Source: Nymphaea colorata
Taxonomy: Eukaryota; Streptophyta; Magnoliopsida; Nymphaeales; Nymphaeaceae
NCBI RefSeq assembly: GCF_008831285.2
Contig: NW_022204839.1
Coordinates: forward strand, 5,001-17,500
Length of the DNA: 12,500 nt
Direction of reading: 5' to 3'
The notes beneath the pieces were generated by a model. It did not search any database, was not told the DNA's origin, and worked only from the letters and a program-made list of their open reading frames with translations. The position numbers and the translations under genes were made by a program. This document shows positions 1-10,379 of the stretch, piece by piece; position 1 is the stretch's first letter, and the number at the start of each line of letters is the position of its first letter.

Positions 1-7
1 AAATACT

Positions 8-69
8 TATGGTAGACCAAGTGATTTTCGCGTTAGCCCCTTTCACCCGGGAGCCGTCGCCCAAATCAC
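8..69 (+). repeat. rDNA spacer 62-bp element, copy 1
   Basis: First of three copies of a 62-bp element beginning TATGGTAGACC and ending in AAATCAC. Its ends are complementary: GTGATTT at 21-27 pairs with AAATCAC at 63-69, and after a 2-nt mismatch the inner GCG pairs with CGC. An imperfect hairpin or cruciform is therefore possible. An AT-rich stretch precedes it, as it does in the other copies. Confidence 0.85.
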
Positions 70-107
70 ATGTATGGGAGATCATATGCATCAATCGGCT
101 GCTGTAG

Positions 108-302
<195 letters not shown>

Positions 303-630
303 TGACACCCTTCGACCTTGCTGCCGTCCCTCGTGTGCCCTTTCTTCACTGCGAGCGGCCATTTTTTCTTGGTTCCGCGTGCTTCCGTAGCTGTCTTTTC
401 AGTTTCTCCTGCGTCCGGTTTTGCCTGGGCCATTTGTAGTCCACGCGGTGCGACTGCCTTCTTCTCGGCCTCCGACTGCTGTCAAGGCCTTTGTTTGGCA
501 GGTGCTATGCAACGTGTCCTTCCCTGCCTGGCCCTCGGCCTGCAGTGCTCGCTGTTCCCCGACAGCGCCTGCGGTGTCCTTTGGGACCGGATCAGGTACA
601 CAAGTGGATTCACGAATGGTCTGGAACATT

Positions 631-692
631 TATGGTAGACTAGGTGATTTTCGCGTTAGCCCCTTTTACCCGGGAGCGATCGCCCAAATCAC
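631..692 (+). repeat. rDNA spacer 62-bp element, copy 3
   Basis: Third copy, again 62 bp, 424 bp downstream of copy 2 and about 705 bp before the 18S start. Here the arms extend to nine perfect pairs: AGGTGATTT at 642-650 and AAATCACCT at 686-694. It is the last copy before the 18S gene. Confidence 0.85.
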
Positions 693-1335
693 CTGCGTAG
701 GAGATTGATGCTCGGTTTGACGGATCCCCGTTGCCTTTGCTGTTTGCTTCTTGCTTGTTTTTATCGGTTGTTCCACGACGGTTCGGTTTGATCGAGAATC
801 TATCTCGCGTTTCAACATTATGCGCCTCCCAAGTTCCGCTTGTCCGCATGGCTATGCCGGCGTGAAGGCGACCGTTGGGAAGCGCCTGATGTCTTGGCGC
901 ATGAGTGGCGTTGGCTGCGTCTCCCATCGGCGTCATGGCTGTTTTGGTTTGCCATGAACCGTTTGGGTGATGTGCTTGTTATATTGGTGTGGTTGACGCT
1001 AAGTTTGTTTTGCCCCTACGTTTGGTCTCTGTATTGCTGCCGCTTTGGTGGAACGCCGTCTTGTTAAGGACATTAACGCAGCCCATCCGCATGGTGTGCG
1101 GAGGGCTTGGGCGTGCGGCTTTTGGCCTCTCAGCTTTTGTGCTGATCGTTGGTTATTTCTGTCGTTACGTCGGCTTTATGGATTCTCAGTACGTTTCGGG
1201 CGCCGGTGGGCAGTTTTTTAATGCTGTTCTTCCTAAAACGTCGTCCGCAGTGATGTCAAAAACGAAACGATGATTGACCGTCGGTAGCTATCGGTTCTTT
1301 TGTGGCCGGGGCCTCTGACGTTGTCGATGTGTTGC

Positions 1336-2050
1336 TACCTGGTTGATCCTGCCAGTAGTCATATGCTTGTCTCAAAGATTAAGCCATGCATGTGTAAGTA
1401 TGAACTAATTCAGACTGTGAAACTGCGAATGGCTCATTAAATCAGTTATAGTTTGTTTGATGGTATTTGCTACTCGGATAACCGTAGTAAAGCTAGAGCT
1501 AATACGTGCACCACACCCCGACTTCTGGAAGGGTCGCATTTATTAGATAAAAGGCCAATGCGGGCTTTGCTCGATGTTTTGGTGATTCATGATAACTCGA
1601 CGGATCGCACGGCCTTCGTGCCGGCGACGCATCATTCAAATTTCTGCCCTATCAACTTTCGATGGTAGGATAGTGGCCTACCATGGTAGTGACGGGTGAC
1701 GGAGAATAGGGTTCGATTCCGGAGAGGGAGCCTGAGAAACGCTACCACATCCAAGGAAGCAGCAGGCGCGCAAATTACCCAATCCTGACACGGGAGTAGT
1801 GACAATACATAACAATACGGGCTCTTCGAGTCTGGTAATTGAATGAGTACAATCTAAACCCTAACGAGATCATTGGAGGCAAGTCTGGTGCCAGCAGCCG
1901 GTAATTCCAGCTCCAATAGCGTATATTTAAGTTGTTGCAGTTAAAAAGCTCGTAGTTGGATTTGGGGGCGACGGTCGCCTCTGGTGTGCACCGGTGTCTC
2001 GTCCTTCTACCGCGATGCGCCTGGCCTTAACTGGCCGGTCGTGCTCGGGC
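1336..2050 (+). rRNA. 18S rRNA gene, 5' part, interrupted by a retrotransposon
   Basis: The small-subunit rRNA starts with the universal eukaryotic TACCTGGTTGATCCTGCCAG at 1336 and continues through conserved blocks (CATATGCTTGTCTC, AACTCGACGGATCGCACGG, GCTCGTAGTTGGA). About 715 nt of an expected ~1.8 kb are present. The alignment stops at about 2050, in the central variable region, where the LTR begins. The first ~370 nt align without indels but carry substitutions unusual for angiosperms, such as GTAGTAAAGCTAGAGC near 1485-1500. From about 1705 onward many single bases are missing, mostly from short runs, including two from the 530 loop. As written this copy could not give a working rRNA: it is cut by the insertion, and the missing bases are either decay or consensus error. 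The comparison sequence is recalled, not aligned by software. Confidence 0.93.
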
Positions 2051-3067
2051 TGGGGAACCGGCTAGGACTGCCTAAGCTCGCTGCCGAATGCCGAACTCCC
2101 TTCCCAAGATCTCTTGGGGCAGGCTCCGAATAGGCTAAGTATTAAGAAGACTTTACACTCTTTCCCTGCCGGACAGCAACCCCGGCTTAATTTCCCAAGT
2201 TAGGACAGAATTACAAGAGTGTTTCCCGAACCCAAATAGCCAATCCTACTACAAGAATGCTAAGGGGCTCAAGGCTTAATACAACCGCGACGATACAACT
2301 TAAACGCTCACCTCACTCAACCACATTCACATCCAAGCATTCATAAAAAACATACATGCCTAAGCGCACAAACCACACCCTCAACCCCTAGGTGGCCAAG
2401 CCGCAAGGAGGTGTGTCGTCGGCTGAACGAGCCTCCGAGGACCTCACTATGCCGCGCGCCGTGTAGGCGGGTTTGTAAGCAAGAACACCCTCCCCGTGCT
2501 ATAGTGGGACAGGGTACAAACCTCCTCGAAGCTAGTCCGAGCTATCCACCGAGGCTGGAAAACCAGAAACTAAGCCTCGGTACTCAGCAAATGCCTCCTC
2601 GCCCAAGCTGGACAGCAAGCTCCACGACCCCAACTCACCGGTCGCTTGATGGCTCACGGTTCACCTCAGCAACAAGGGAAGCACGGATTACTGTTACAGC
2701 AAAACAGTAATCGAACAACAGAGCCAAAGTATGAAATGCCTCACAAGATGCGATCTAAACCCCTCTTTGTATGCTGTTAAGGGGGAAGCAGGCGTCGAAC
2801 TGGTGTCGACGAGCACCCTTCAACTCCAAGGTTGCGGCTCACGGACTGTTGCAGTCTATGCTAACAGGTTGCAGCCCATCCTCGTTGCAGCAGGGGTATG
2901 CTCCGCCAAAACAAGTGCAAGCACATCAAATCCAGGATATAATGAAAGGAAAACGAGGGATTCAAGGAGCTGAAATCACCAGAGATACTCGTTTCCCCAA
3001 TATCGAAGAAAACGAGATCGGGGTAGCGTCGAGGCTTGGCCTCTGTTCTGGAAAACGAAGAAGACAG

Positions 3068-3480
3068 GTTCAGGCGCTGGCAGAGAGTGGCCTCCAGTCT
3101 AAAATTCGTATAAAATCACAGGAGTCTCCAAAAATCCCCAAACTTGGTCAGAAACAAGTAGACATCCTCAGGAGTGGACGCTCCAAGTTTGAGCCAAATC
3201 CGACGAGTTTAAGGCCAGGTCGTTGAGCTCTGAAAATCGCGCACGTTCTGTCCTTCGTTCAGAAATGTATCAGGCGCAGAACAGCTTCAGGACTGCTGGA
3301 GAGGTCTTCGATGGAAAAATCACAACAATTCATAGACACCTCCAAAAATCCTGAAATTTGGACTGTAGCAAGACCACTAGCCAAGGAGTAGACGCTCCAA
3401 ATTTGAGCTGAATCTGAGCTGTCTAGACCCCAGTCGTTGATCCCTCAAAGTCGCTGTAGTTCTGTCGCCTGTTTCAGGAA
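3068..3480 (-). repeat. Diverged tandem duplication inside the 3' LTR, ~214-bp period
   Basis: Two related units sit head to tail. CTCCAAAAATCC recurs at 3126 and 3340, and the block GACGCTCCAA at 3177 and 3391, both 214 bp apart. Weaker matches (TCAGGCGC near 3070 and 3270, GTTCTGTC near 3245 and 3457) extend the similarity. The units have many substitutions and small indels between them, so the duplication is much older than this insertion. It is present in both LTRs. Confidence 0.75.
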
Positions 3481-4671
3481 GAGCCGTCGTGCAGAAGAAC
3501 AGCCACAGGTCTTCAAATCGCCACTCCGCCTCAATGCGATCAAATCAAGAGATGAAACCACTTGCAATCGACAGATAATTAAATTTGGAACAAGCTAAAG
3601 TCAATAGATCACCCGGTGATGCTGCATTCCCAATGTTCTAAGCGAATATTGGGTTACAGCCGCCTGTGGCGGAGAAACAGGGATGCTCGCCGCCGATTCC
3701 CGCCAGATTCAGACCGTCGCCTCCAGAAACGCCATCTACAGTCCGATCGACGTCAAATTTGGTGGAGATGATCTCAGGGATGTTGGGAATCTAATGGCAC
3801 CGGAATCGTGAAGATCCAACGGTTGGATCGCCGGAAGTGTCGCCGGAAACAGGAACTGGTCGGCGGAACTGCGTGACAGAACCTACTCCGACTTCTCAAG
3901 CTCGTAACTCACTCAATACTGAACGGATTGACGCGATTCCACTTCCTATAGAAAGCTTGGTTCGGTGGGAAGCGAACAGTATCAAAATCCCCAAAAGTTA
4001 TGGCCGATTGACCCTTCGATTTAAGCTCGGATTGAGACTGGCTGTGGTAGGCCTGTTTCAACCGAATGCTCAAAAAGAGGCTCGATCATCCTCCAAACGA
4101 CCCCCAAACCCATTCTCCTTCGCTTCGATCCTTCTTCAGATCATCCTCACGGATTCCAGAAGGATCCCACGGCATACAAACGAATTGGGGAGGCGATTTA
4201 CAGTCACTACAAGAGGAAATGACGCTGGAAAAACACACTTAGCTGTATTTCTGCTGAACGGACGATCAAATGCATCTCAGATCTTCACACCGCCGTGTAG
4301 GCATTGCGCGAAGGCTGGAGAATGCCTTCCGGATGGTGGATGACGCCTCTCGACACCCCTGTGGCTGAGGAGTCCGCACGGCATTCACCTTTGCTTCTGC
4401 TCGGGTAGACGATGAAGAAGACAACCCGCCGGCTGCTTGCTTCGTTTCACCTCCTAGTAGAGAAAACCAGCGGAGGGTGTGGGATAATGTCGGGTTGCCA
4501 ATCCGCCATTGATGAATCTGAGGAGGCTGGAGAAGAACCTCAGATGTTTCACACAGAAATGGGGAGGAAGAAGAAGATGGAGGCGCAAGAAACGCGCGGG
4601 TGAAGAGAAACCTGTTTCTATTAGAAACTTTGTCCAAAAATCATTAACAACTTAGGGTTAACTTCACAAAG

Positions 4672-4687
4672 ACACTATTTAAAGTGT
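4672..4687 (-). promoter_or_regulatory. Candidate LTR TATA box inside a short inverted repeat
   Basis: In element sense the sequence contains TTTAAATA, a TATA-like box, flanked by perfect ACACT/AGTGT arms (4672-4676 and 4683-4687). It lies about 160 bp inside the inferred LTR start, a plausible place for a U3 promoter, and directs transcription toward lower coordinates. The matching site of the 5' LTR, which would drive the element, lies beyond the window end. No other evidence of a start site is visible. Confidence 0.4.
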
Positions 4688-4846
4688 AGCATGACTCGGT
4701 TCGGTCTATGTCTCGAACCGGGTCGGTACAAAACTGAAACATAACTAAAAATGAAACCGGTTCCTACTAAAAACGCTGGATTTGGATCGGGTCCTAAGAC
4801 GGGATCCTGTCAAAACCGCTCCGACTGACCCGTAATGCTGTAATCA

Positions 4847-4855
4847 CTCCGTCTC
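4847..4855 (-). other. Candidate polypurine tract
   Basis: In element sense GAGACGGAG directly precedes the inferred LTR start TGATTACAGC, between the pol stop (4933) and the LTR. A polypurine tract primes plus-strand DNA synthesis. This one is short and contains one C, so it is a weak match. It was chosen together with the LTR edge and does not support that edge independently. Another purine-rich run lies about 35 bases upstream, near 4886-4893, but no TG follows it closely. Confidence 0.4.
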
Positions 4856-4932
4856 GGCCTGAAATGGTCGGCTTGGGGCTGAAAACTCCTCCAACTCAGT
4901 CTCGGTCCACTGGGCATGTGTGGCTAGGTCGG

Positions 4933-7596
4933 TCAGCTGGGCCCGGACAACTCCAGCTCACTGCATCGGCTAGCCTCCCTAAGAAAAATGCTGTCCTCGC
5001 TGGAATGACCTCCGTGCGTGATACCCTCGGAACAAGGATCGGCCACCCGCCCGAGTGCTGCTGCTGCTAGTGGTGATGGTGGTGCCCGCTCGTTAGCCTC
5101 TCTAAGGTTTCCGCTGTGCACTCTGATAGCGTCCTCGCTCGCTACAACCTCACAATGCTCCAGGTGACCTCCAGCGTCGACGCTCTCCTGCGCGCGGCAC
5201 CCGTCTGCGTCCTCGATGCCCGGTAGTCGGCGATGTCCCTCGGCTGTGCGCTCGGCCGTGCCCCGGAGTTGTGCTGCGCCTGTGGCCGGCAGTGGCATGC
5301 CTCCGACGATTACCTGGTGTGACGTTAGGCCTTGTGTGGCGTTATTAGCGCTACAAGCTGCACCATTCACAGTTAGTAAAGCCTCTCTGCCCCTTACACT
5401 CAGTGGCCAAGTCTCACCCTTACCAAGTCTCTCATGCCCATCTGGCGACAAAGGGTTCGCGCAGACAAGCTTAGCGCTATCGGCCTGTGGTAGTTGATGG
5501 GATTCGGCAGCAATCAAGGCTAGTCCCGGCCTAGTCCTAGGGAGTTCCGTATCAGATCCACCACGCTGAGACTGAGCTTGTCCCCAAGCTCTAGTAGTTG
5601 GGAAATCCTGGACAATCCTGTCATATAGCTCCCATGATGTACCTGAATCTGGGCCGTCCCACTCAACTAAAACCTCATGTCTCTGACGCCCCTCTCTCTG
5701 CAGGTGCCGGTGACGAAGTATCCTATACGGTCTAGGCCGAAAATCTGGCAAAGGTTCAATAAGTTCTGGCAACTGACCAAAATGCGGCTTGAGTCTAGTT
5801 ACATGGAAGACCGGATGGACTAATGCGGTGGGTGGTAGTGCTAACCTGTAGGCTCCTTTGCCAACTCTTTGCAAGACCCGGAATGGCCCATAATAACGGG
5901 GTAAAAGTTTGGAATAAGGCTGTCCAAGCAACGATTTTTGTCGCATAGGTAGCCTCTTCAACCATGCCATGTCCCCAACCTTGAACTCTCGATCTTTGCG
6001 GCCTTTATCATATGTTTGTTTCATTCGATTCTGGGCTCTTACGATATGCTGCCTCAAAACTGTCAAGATCTCATCCCGATTACGGAGTGTGCAGTCCACC
6101 TCATCATCTTGAGCTGTCCCTACTTCATAGTTTGGAATGAGTGGAGGAGGACACCCATACAGTGCCTCGTAGGGAGTGATACTAGTCCCGGAATGGAGAC
6201 TAGTGTTGTAGGACCATTCTGCCCAAGCAAGATACCGAACCCAAGTGTTCGGTCGTTCCCCCGCGAAACAACGCAGATAGGTCTCTAGTGTCCTGTTCAC
6301 CACCTCGCTTTGCCCATCGGTTTGCGGGTGGTGGGCTGTACTGAAATGCAATGAAGTCCCCGCCATGCGCATATACTCGCGCCAAAACGCACTAAGGAAT
6401 ATCGAATCCCTATCACAAACGATAGTGCTCGGCATTCCATGAAGTTTGCCGACATAGTCTTGGTATATCCCGGCAACCAACGGCCCATTGTAGTGTCTTG
6501 GAAGAGGGGCAAAATGCCCATATTTCGTCAATCTGTCCACCACTACAAACACCGCTTCCTTTCCTTCCGAACGTGGCATTGCATCAATAAAATCCATTGA
6601 TACATCAGCCCAAGGTTTTGTAGGTATTGGCAATGGGTGCATCAGCCCGGGTGGCTTGGTTGCTTCATACTTTTCCCTTTGGCAAATCTGACAACTCCTC
6701 ACAAACTCTTTGACTTCTCCTTTTAGACCTTCCCACCAAAATTGGGTTTTGATCCTTGCAAGCGTTTTGGCCACGCCTTCGTGACCTGCGGTGGTTGAAC
6801 AATGAAAGTGTGATAGGAGCTCCTTTTTGAGGGAGGAACCGCGTGGTACCACAGCTTTGCCCTTTCGGTAAAGCACGTTCCCCTTCATGCCATGGTTTGG
6901 GATTGATCCCGGATTCTGCTGAACCGATGCTCTAAGTAGTCTCAAACCTTCATCAGCCTCTTGCTCAATGACCAATCGCTGCCACAAATCGGTTTCCAGA
7001 ACGGACAAGGTTAGAAATTGCTCTCCAAGTCTCGATAACGAATCAGCCGCCGAGTTTTCGGTTCCTTTCTTGTATTCGATTGTAAAATCGTAACCCAATA
7101 GCTTGGCGAGCCATCTTTGTTGAGTAGGCGTTGAGACCCTTTGTTTGAGCATATACCTTAAACTACTATGATCCGTTCTCACAATGAATTTGCGCCCGAT
7201 GAGGTAGGGCCTCCATTTCTCCACGGCCAACACGATGGCAAATAACTCCTTTTCATATGTGGATAATGGCTTTGCCCTATGGGTGAGAGCCTTGGACATG
7301 TAGGCTATTGGGTGGCCCTTTTGGCTGAGGACAGCCCCAACACCAACGTCGCTTGCGTCCGTCTCCACCACGAAATCAAGTGAAAAATCTGGCAAGGTTA
7401 GCACGGGCGCGGCTAACATTGCTGCCTTAAGCTTTACGAATGCTTCCCTTGAGTGATCCGTCCAGGTAACTCCCCTTTCTTCAACATTTTCGTCAAAGGG
7501 GAGGCTATAGATCCATAGCCTTGAATAAACCTTCGATAGTAACCAGTAAGACCTAGAAATCCTCTCATTCCTCTCGGGTCTTTTGGCAAAGGCCAT
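4933..7596 (-). CDS. pol: Retrotransposon pol, 3' portion: RNase H, integrase, chromodomain (frame-shifted from gag-pol)
   Basis: This frame continues the polyprotein after a one-base shift. The Met at 7596 is not a real start: homology in this frame begins near 7467, and residues 1-42 are an out-of-frame reading of the upstream coding sequence. RNase H (about 45-190) shows D80, E115/E117 and D142. Integrase follows, with an HHCC zinc site (H265, H272, C302, C305) and the catalytic triad D335, D395, E431, with exactly 35 residues between the last two. The [10 protein letters not shown] and [10 protein letters not shown] blocks are the usual integrase C-terminal region. A chromodomain-like segment (about 618-670, LVEWDG with W646) would help target integration to chromatin. 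The remaining ~210 residues match nothing I know and are rich in Ala, Glu, Gly, Arg and Ser. The product would act in the cytoplasmic particle and, as the integration complex, in the nucleus. It cannot be made as a gag-pol fusion here without correcting the shift. Confidence 0.92.
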   Translation of the reverse strand: MAFAKRPERNERISRSYWLLSKVYSRLWIYSLPFDENVEERGVTWTDHSREAFVKLKAAMLAAPVLTLPDFSLDFVVETDASDVGVGAVLSQKGHPIAYMSKALTHRAKPLSTYEKELFAIVLAVEKWRPYLIGRKFIVRTDHSSLRYMLKQRVSTPTQQRWLAKLLGYDFTIEYKKGTENSAADSLSRLGEQFLTLSVLETDLWQRLVIEQEADEGLRLLRASVQQNPGSIPNHGMKGNVLYRKGKAVVPRGSSLKKELLSHFHCSTTAGHEGVAKTLARIKTQFWWEGLKGEVKEFVRSCQICQREKYEATKPPGLMHPLPIPTKPWADVSMDFIDAMPRSEGKEAVFVVVDRLTKYGHFAPLPRHYNGPLVAGIYQDYVGKLHGMPSTIVCDRDSIFLSAFWREYMRMAGTSLHFSTAHHPQTDGQSEVVNRTLETYLRCFAGERPNTWVRYLAWAEWSYNTSLHSGTSITPYEALYGCPPPLIPNYEVGTAQDDEVDCTLRNRDEILTVLRQHIVRAQNRMKQTYDKGRKDREFKVGDMAWLKRLPMRQKSLLGQPYSKLLPRYYGPFRVLQRVGKGAYRLALPPTALVHPVFHVTRLKPHFGQLPELIEPLPDFRPRPYRILRHRHLQREGRQRHEVLVEWDGPDSGTSWELYDRIVQDFPTTRAWGQAQSQRGGSDTELPRTRPGLALIAAESHQLPQADSAKLVCANPLSPDGHERLGKGETWPLSVRGREALLTVNGAACSANNATQGLTSHQVIVGGMPLPATGAAQLRGTAERTAEGHRRLPGIEDADGCRAQESVDAGGHLEHCEVVASEDAIRVHSGNLREANERAPPSPLAAAALGRVADPCSEGITHGGHSSEDSIFLREASRCSELELSGPS

Positions 7597-10379
7597 TGCT
7601 CCATGGCATGGAGCTTTTCTGGATCAGCTCTAACACCTTCCTTGGACACTATGTGTCCCAAATAGCCGATTGATTCTTGACCGAAACTGCACTTAGAAGC
7701 TTTTGCAAAGAGTTCATTCTGCCTCAAAATTTGTAGTGTCTTCCTTAAGTGGACAATGTGGTGCTCTAATGATCGACTGTAAACCAGAATGTCATCGAAG
7801 AAAACTAGAATGAAATCCCTCAGATGTGGTCTGAAAATATCATTCATACATCGTTGGAATGTAGCCGGGGCGTTGGTTAATCCGAAGGGCATGACCAAGA
7901 ACTCATAATGCCCATCGTGAGTTCTAAATGCAGTCTTGGGTACGTCATGCTTATCCATGCGTATCTGATGGTAACCAGCCCTTAAGTCAAGCTTGGAGAA
8001 AATGGAAGCGCCCGCCAATTCATCAAGGAGTTCGTCAATGACGGGTATAGGGTGGCGGTCCTTAATCGTGACTTCGTTAAGTGCCCGATAATCAACACAA
8101 AATCTCCAAGTTTCATCCTTCTTTTTGACTAACAAAACAGGAGAGGAGAAGGGACTGCTACTCGGGCGAATGATTCCCCCTTCAATCATTTCTTTTACCA
8201 ATCTCTCTATCTCCGTTTTCTGTGTAAACCCATAACGATAAGGCCTAACATTTACCGGTTCTGCCCCGTTTGATAGGACGATCCTGTGATCGTATGATCT
8301 TGGAGGAGGTAACCCTTTAGGTTCAGAAAAGACATCTTCAAAACCATCCAATACTTGCTGAACTTCCTTGGGAATGACTTCGGTCTCTGTCCCTTTTGGA
8401 GGTACATCAGTGGCTAACGATATCAGCCAGAGGGCTGGCTGTTGAGCTACGAGAGCCTTGATGGCTGCCTTCGGTTCCAAGTTGGGCTGGATTCCTTCGA
8501 GTGTCACTTGATCTCCTCCTTCCCTCTCAAATCTCATCTTCATTTTGGAGAAATCCCAGTAGATTCCCCCAAGTGTCTCTAACCAATCAACACCAAGAAC
8601 AAGGTCCATCCCTTTTATCGGAAGAACTAAGACATCTATCTTGTATGGGATCCCTTGCACGGTTATATCCATGTTTCGGCAAATGTGGACGCAAGGTAGC
8701 CTTGTTCCATCTCCTACCAAGACCGTGAGTGGTGCTTGATCTTCCAATGTGCATCCGCTATCCTTGGCCGTTTCTAAACTCATAAAATTATGAGTTGCTC
8801 CCGAATCTAGCAAGATTGTGACTCTGTGCCCTTGAATGGTTCCAAGAACACGCATTGCTTTAGGACGGTTTGGGTCCCTCATGGAGTGAAGAACCCCATC
8901 CACCTTCTCAATTTCCGTTGGGCACTCTTGTTCTACTGGTTGCTCTTCCTCAACTGGGATTGAAACCTCAACTTCGTCCTCATCCTCTACAACCACCATT
9001 AGCTGAAACCTCTTACATTTGTGTCCCTTGAACCACTTTTCCTCACATGACACACATAGCCCGGCTTTGAACCTTTCATCCCTCTCCTTAGCGGTGATGT
9101 AACGAACCGGAACATTGTCCCTAACGGCTGGACGTGTATCCCTCTTTGGAAACCCTTGTGGCTGTGGTTTAGGAGTAGGCCTGTTGAAATTCCCTTTGTT
9201 TTGGTTGAATCCTCCGGTCTTAGAGAATTTCTCATACGCTGCCCGTTTGAGGAGCTTTTCCTCCATAACTCGTGCCCTTGCAAAGCAACTGTCTAAGTCT
9301 ACATGTTCCTCGGATAGCATCTCAATTCTAATATCCTCTCTCAATCCCGACATGAATGCACCTATGAGTGCGGGTTCGGGCCAATCTCCAACCATACATG
9401 ACATGTCCTCAAATCGACCTTGAAACTCCTCCACGGTAGTGATTTGTTTCATGTTGATGAGCTCCACATGATAGTTAGTATATGACGAGACTCCAAAGCG
9501 AGCGAGTAATGCATTTGAAAATGTTTCCCATACCATGACCGGGTTTTTCCTCTTGTACGACCGATACCACCTCATAGCTGCCCCTTCAAAGTAGATCATG
9601 GCCGTTGTAATTTTTTTGTCTTCCCTAACTTCTTGGCACTCAAAGTATTGCTCCGCTTTAATCACCCAATCTTGGGCGTTTTTGCCATCAAACTTAGGAA
9701 AGTCAACCCGAATGTTGGATCTGGGTTCTATGTTCCTTTGGCCCCTCTTTTTCTCACTTCTTTGTCCGATTCTCTCACTATCTTCATCTGAAATTTCTTC
9801 AAAATCATTGTCTACCAGTGGTTTGGAACAAGTTGCCATGTTAACTCCCATGGTCTTTTTATTTCCCATGTGAGCTTCATTGGTTTTGGGTGGAACTTGA
9901 TTATCTTTTCCAATTTTAATCCCTCCAAAACTCGCTGCGGCATGCTCTTTGGGAGCTTGATATGATGTGTGAGGCTCTTCATAAGGTCCTTTTCCCTTAT
10001 CTTCTCGGTTGTGCCCATGATTAACGGATCTTTCCATACGGTCCATTCTTTGATTTAGCCCTTCTATACTTTCTGACAATTGGTCCATTTTATTCATTCG
10101 GCCGGTTAAGAAACCCAATTGGTGACTTATTTGCGTGAAGTTATCAGTCATACGAATCATAGCTTCCTCAAAGCGAGACAACCTCTCTTCCACACGTGAT
10201 GGCTGGTCTTGCCGACTCATTCTTACTCTCATTTCCTCAAGTTCGGTTTCTATCCGTGAGAACTTTTCTCGGTTTGATTCATTCCTTCCGCTGCCCTCAT
10301 GAACTGATTCGGTGGCTGCATCTTCGACGCCCAATTCCATTTCCTGTTGCTCAACTCTTGAGTTCTTCTTCTTTGCCAT
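7434..10379 (-). CDS. gag-pol: Retrotransposon gag-protease-reverse transcriptase (5' portion of gag-pol, frame broken at 3' end)
   Basis: The ATG at 10379 lies 24 bases after the primer site and is the first in frame, so it is the likely start. Residues 37-120 form a charged heptad-like coiled coil that could aid particle assembly. The retrotransposon gag domain spans about 225-395 (FPKFDG at 227-232). A compact knuckle, C442-x2-C445-x7-H-x-C455, follows and should bind RNA. The aspartic protease has its DSG motif at D525. Reverse transcriptase covers about 700-935, with DYRAL (D763), D798 and FFDD at 860-863, so all three catalytic Asp are present. The RT-RNase H connection (GYYRRFI) is followed near residue 970 by a frame change: the last ~12 residues to the stop at 7434-7436 are out of frame. 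Otherwise intact over ~970 codons, which suits a recent copy. Fusion of gag and pol in one frame is usual for chromoviruses. Confidence 0.95.
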   Translation of the reverse strand: MAKKKNSRVEQQEMELGVEDAATESVHEGSGRNESNREKFSRIETELEEMRVRMSRQDQPSRVEERLSRFEEAMIRMTDNFTQISHQLGFLTGRMNKMDQLSESIEGLNQRMDRMERSVNHGHNREDKGKGPYEEPHTSYQAPKEHAAASFGGIKIGKDNQVPPKTNEAHMGNKKTMGVNMATCSKPLVDNDFEEISDEDSERIGQRSEKKRGQRNIEPRSNIRVDFPKFDGKNAQDWVIKAEQYFECQEVREDKKITTAMIYFEGAAMRWYRSYKRKNPVMVWETFSNALLARFGVSSYTNYHVELINMKQITTVEEFQGRFEDMSCMVGDWPEPALIGAFMSGLREDIRIEMLSEEHVDLDSCFARARVMEEKLLKRAAYEKFSKTGGFNQNKGNFNRPTPKPQPQGFPKRDTRPAVRDNVPVRYITAKERDERFKAGLCVSCEEKWFKGHKCKRFQLMVVVEDEDEVEVSIPVEEEQPVEQECPTEIEKVDGVLHSMRDPNRPKAMRVLGTIQGHRVTILLDSGATHNFMSLETAKDSGCTLEDQAPLTVLVGDGTRLPCVHICRNMDITVQGIPYKIDVLVLPIKGMDLVLGVDWLETLGGIYWDFSKMKMRFEREGGDQVTLEGIQPNLEPKAAIKALVAQQPALWLISLATDVPPKGTETEVIPKEVQQVLDGFEDVFSEPKGLPPPRSYDHRIVLSNGAEPVNVRPYRYGFTQKTEIERLVKEMIEGGIIRPSSSPFSSPVLLVKKKDETWRFCVDYRALNEVTIKDRHPIPVIDELLDELAGASIFSKLDLRAGYHQIRMDKHDVPKTAFRTHDGHYEFLVMPFGLTNAPATFQRCMNDIFRPHLRDFILVFFDDILVYSRSLEHHIVHLRKTLQILRQNELFAKASKCSFGQESIGYLGHIVSKEGVRADPEKLHAMEQWPLPKDPRGMRGFLGLTGYYRRFIQGYGSIASPLTKMLKKGELPGRITQGKHS

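Larger units (their letters stand above)
2051..4846 (-). repeat. 3' LTR of the retrotransposon
   Basis: From 2051 this segment repeats the sequence starting at about 10418, with coordinates offset by 8370 falling to 8368, for at least 2.08 kb until the window ends. The outer edge abuts 18S rRNA and begins TG on the + strand (CA in element sense). The inner edge is inferred: element-sense TGATTACAGC, starting at 4846 and directly preceded by a purine-rich run, is the best TG start between the last base confirmed by the second copy (4132) and the pol stop. That gives an LTR of about 2.8 kb. The outer edge is firm within a few bases; the inner edge is about 50% likely. The LTR carries an internal tandem duplication and a candidate TATA box. 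Confidence 0.9.

Noticed and set aside
975-995. TATATTGG-like stretch as a Pol I start site
   Set aside because: It lacks the G run that follows the AT box in known plant rDNA promoters, and it lies only ~350 bases from 18S.
318-1273. Several overlapping open frames of 60-106 codons in the rDNA spacer
   Set aside because: They overlap on both strands, run across spacer repeats, and the Cys/Trp/Phe-rich products look like translated non-coding DNA.
2411-2710. 99-codon open frame on the + strand, repeated identically at 10781-11080
   Set aside because: The duplication is explained by the two LTRs. It is antisense to the element and resembles no protein.
3837-4343. 168-codon open frame on the + strand in the 3' LTR
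   Set aside because: Antisense to the retrotransposon inside an LTR, with no recognisable motif.
4266-4637. 123-codon open frame in the element's sense direction within the LTR
   Set aside because: Low-complexity Ser/Pro-rich product with no family likeness, lying in the LTR leader. Probably chance, though it could act as an upstream open frame.
7470-7479. AAAGGGG run as a programmed -1 frameshift site
   Set aside because: In the upstream frame the codons are AAA GGG, so the run is not in the required X XXY YYZ phase, and chromoviruses normally use one frame.
7560-7596. Met at 7596 as a true start of a separate pol gene
   Set aside because: The first ~42 residues of this frame are an out-of-frame reading of the upstream RT coding region. 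Homology begins only near 7467.
7788-7802. FFDD instead of YXDD in reverse transcriptase as an anomaly
   Set aside because: FFDD is a common form in plant Ty3/gypsy elements and both catalytic Asp are present.
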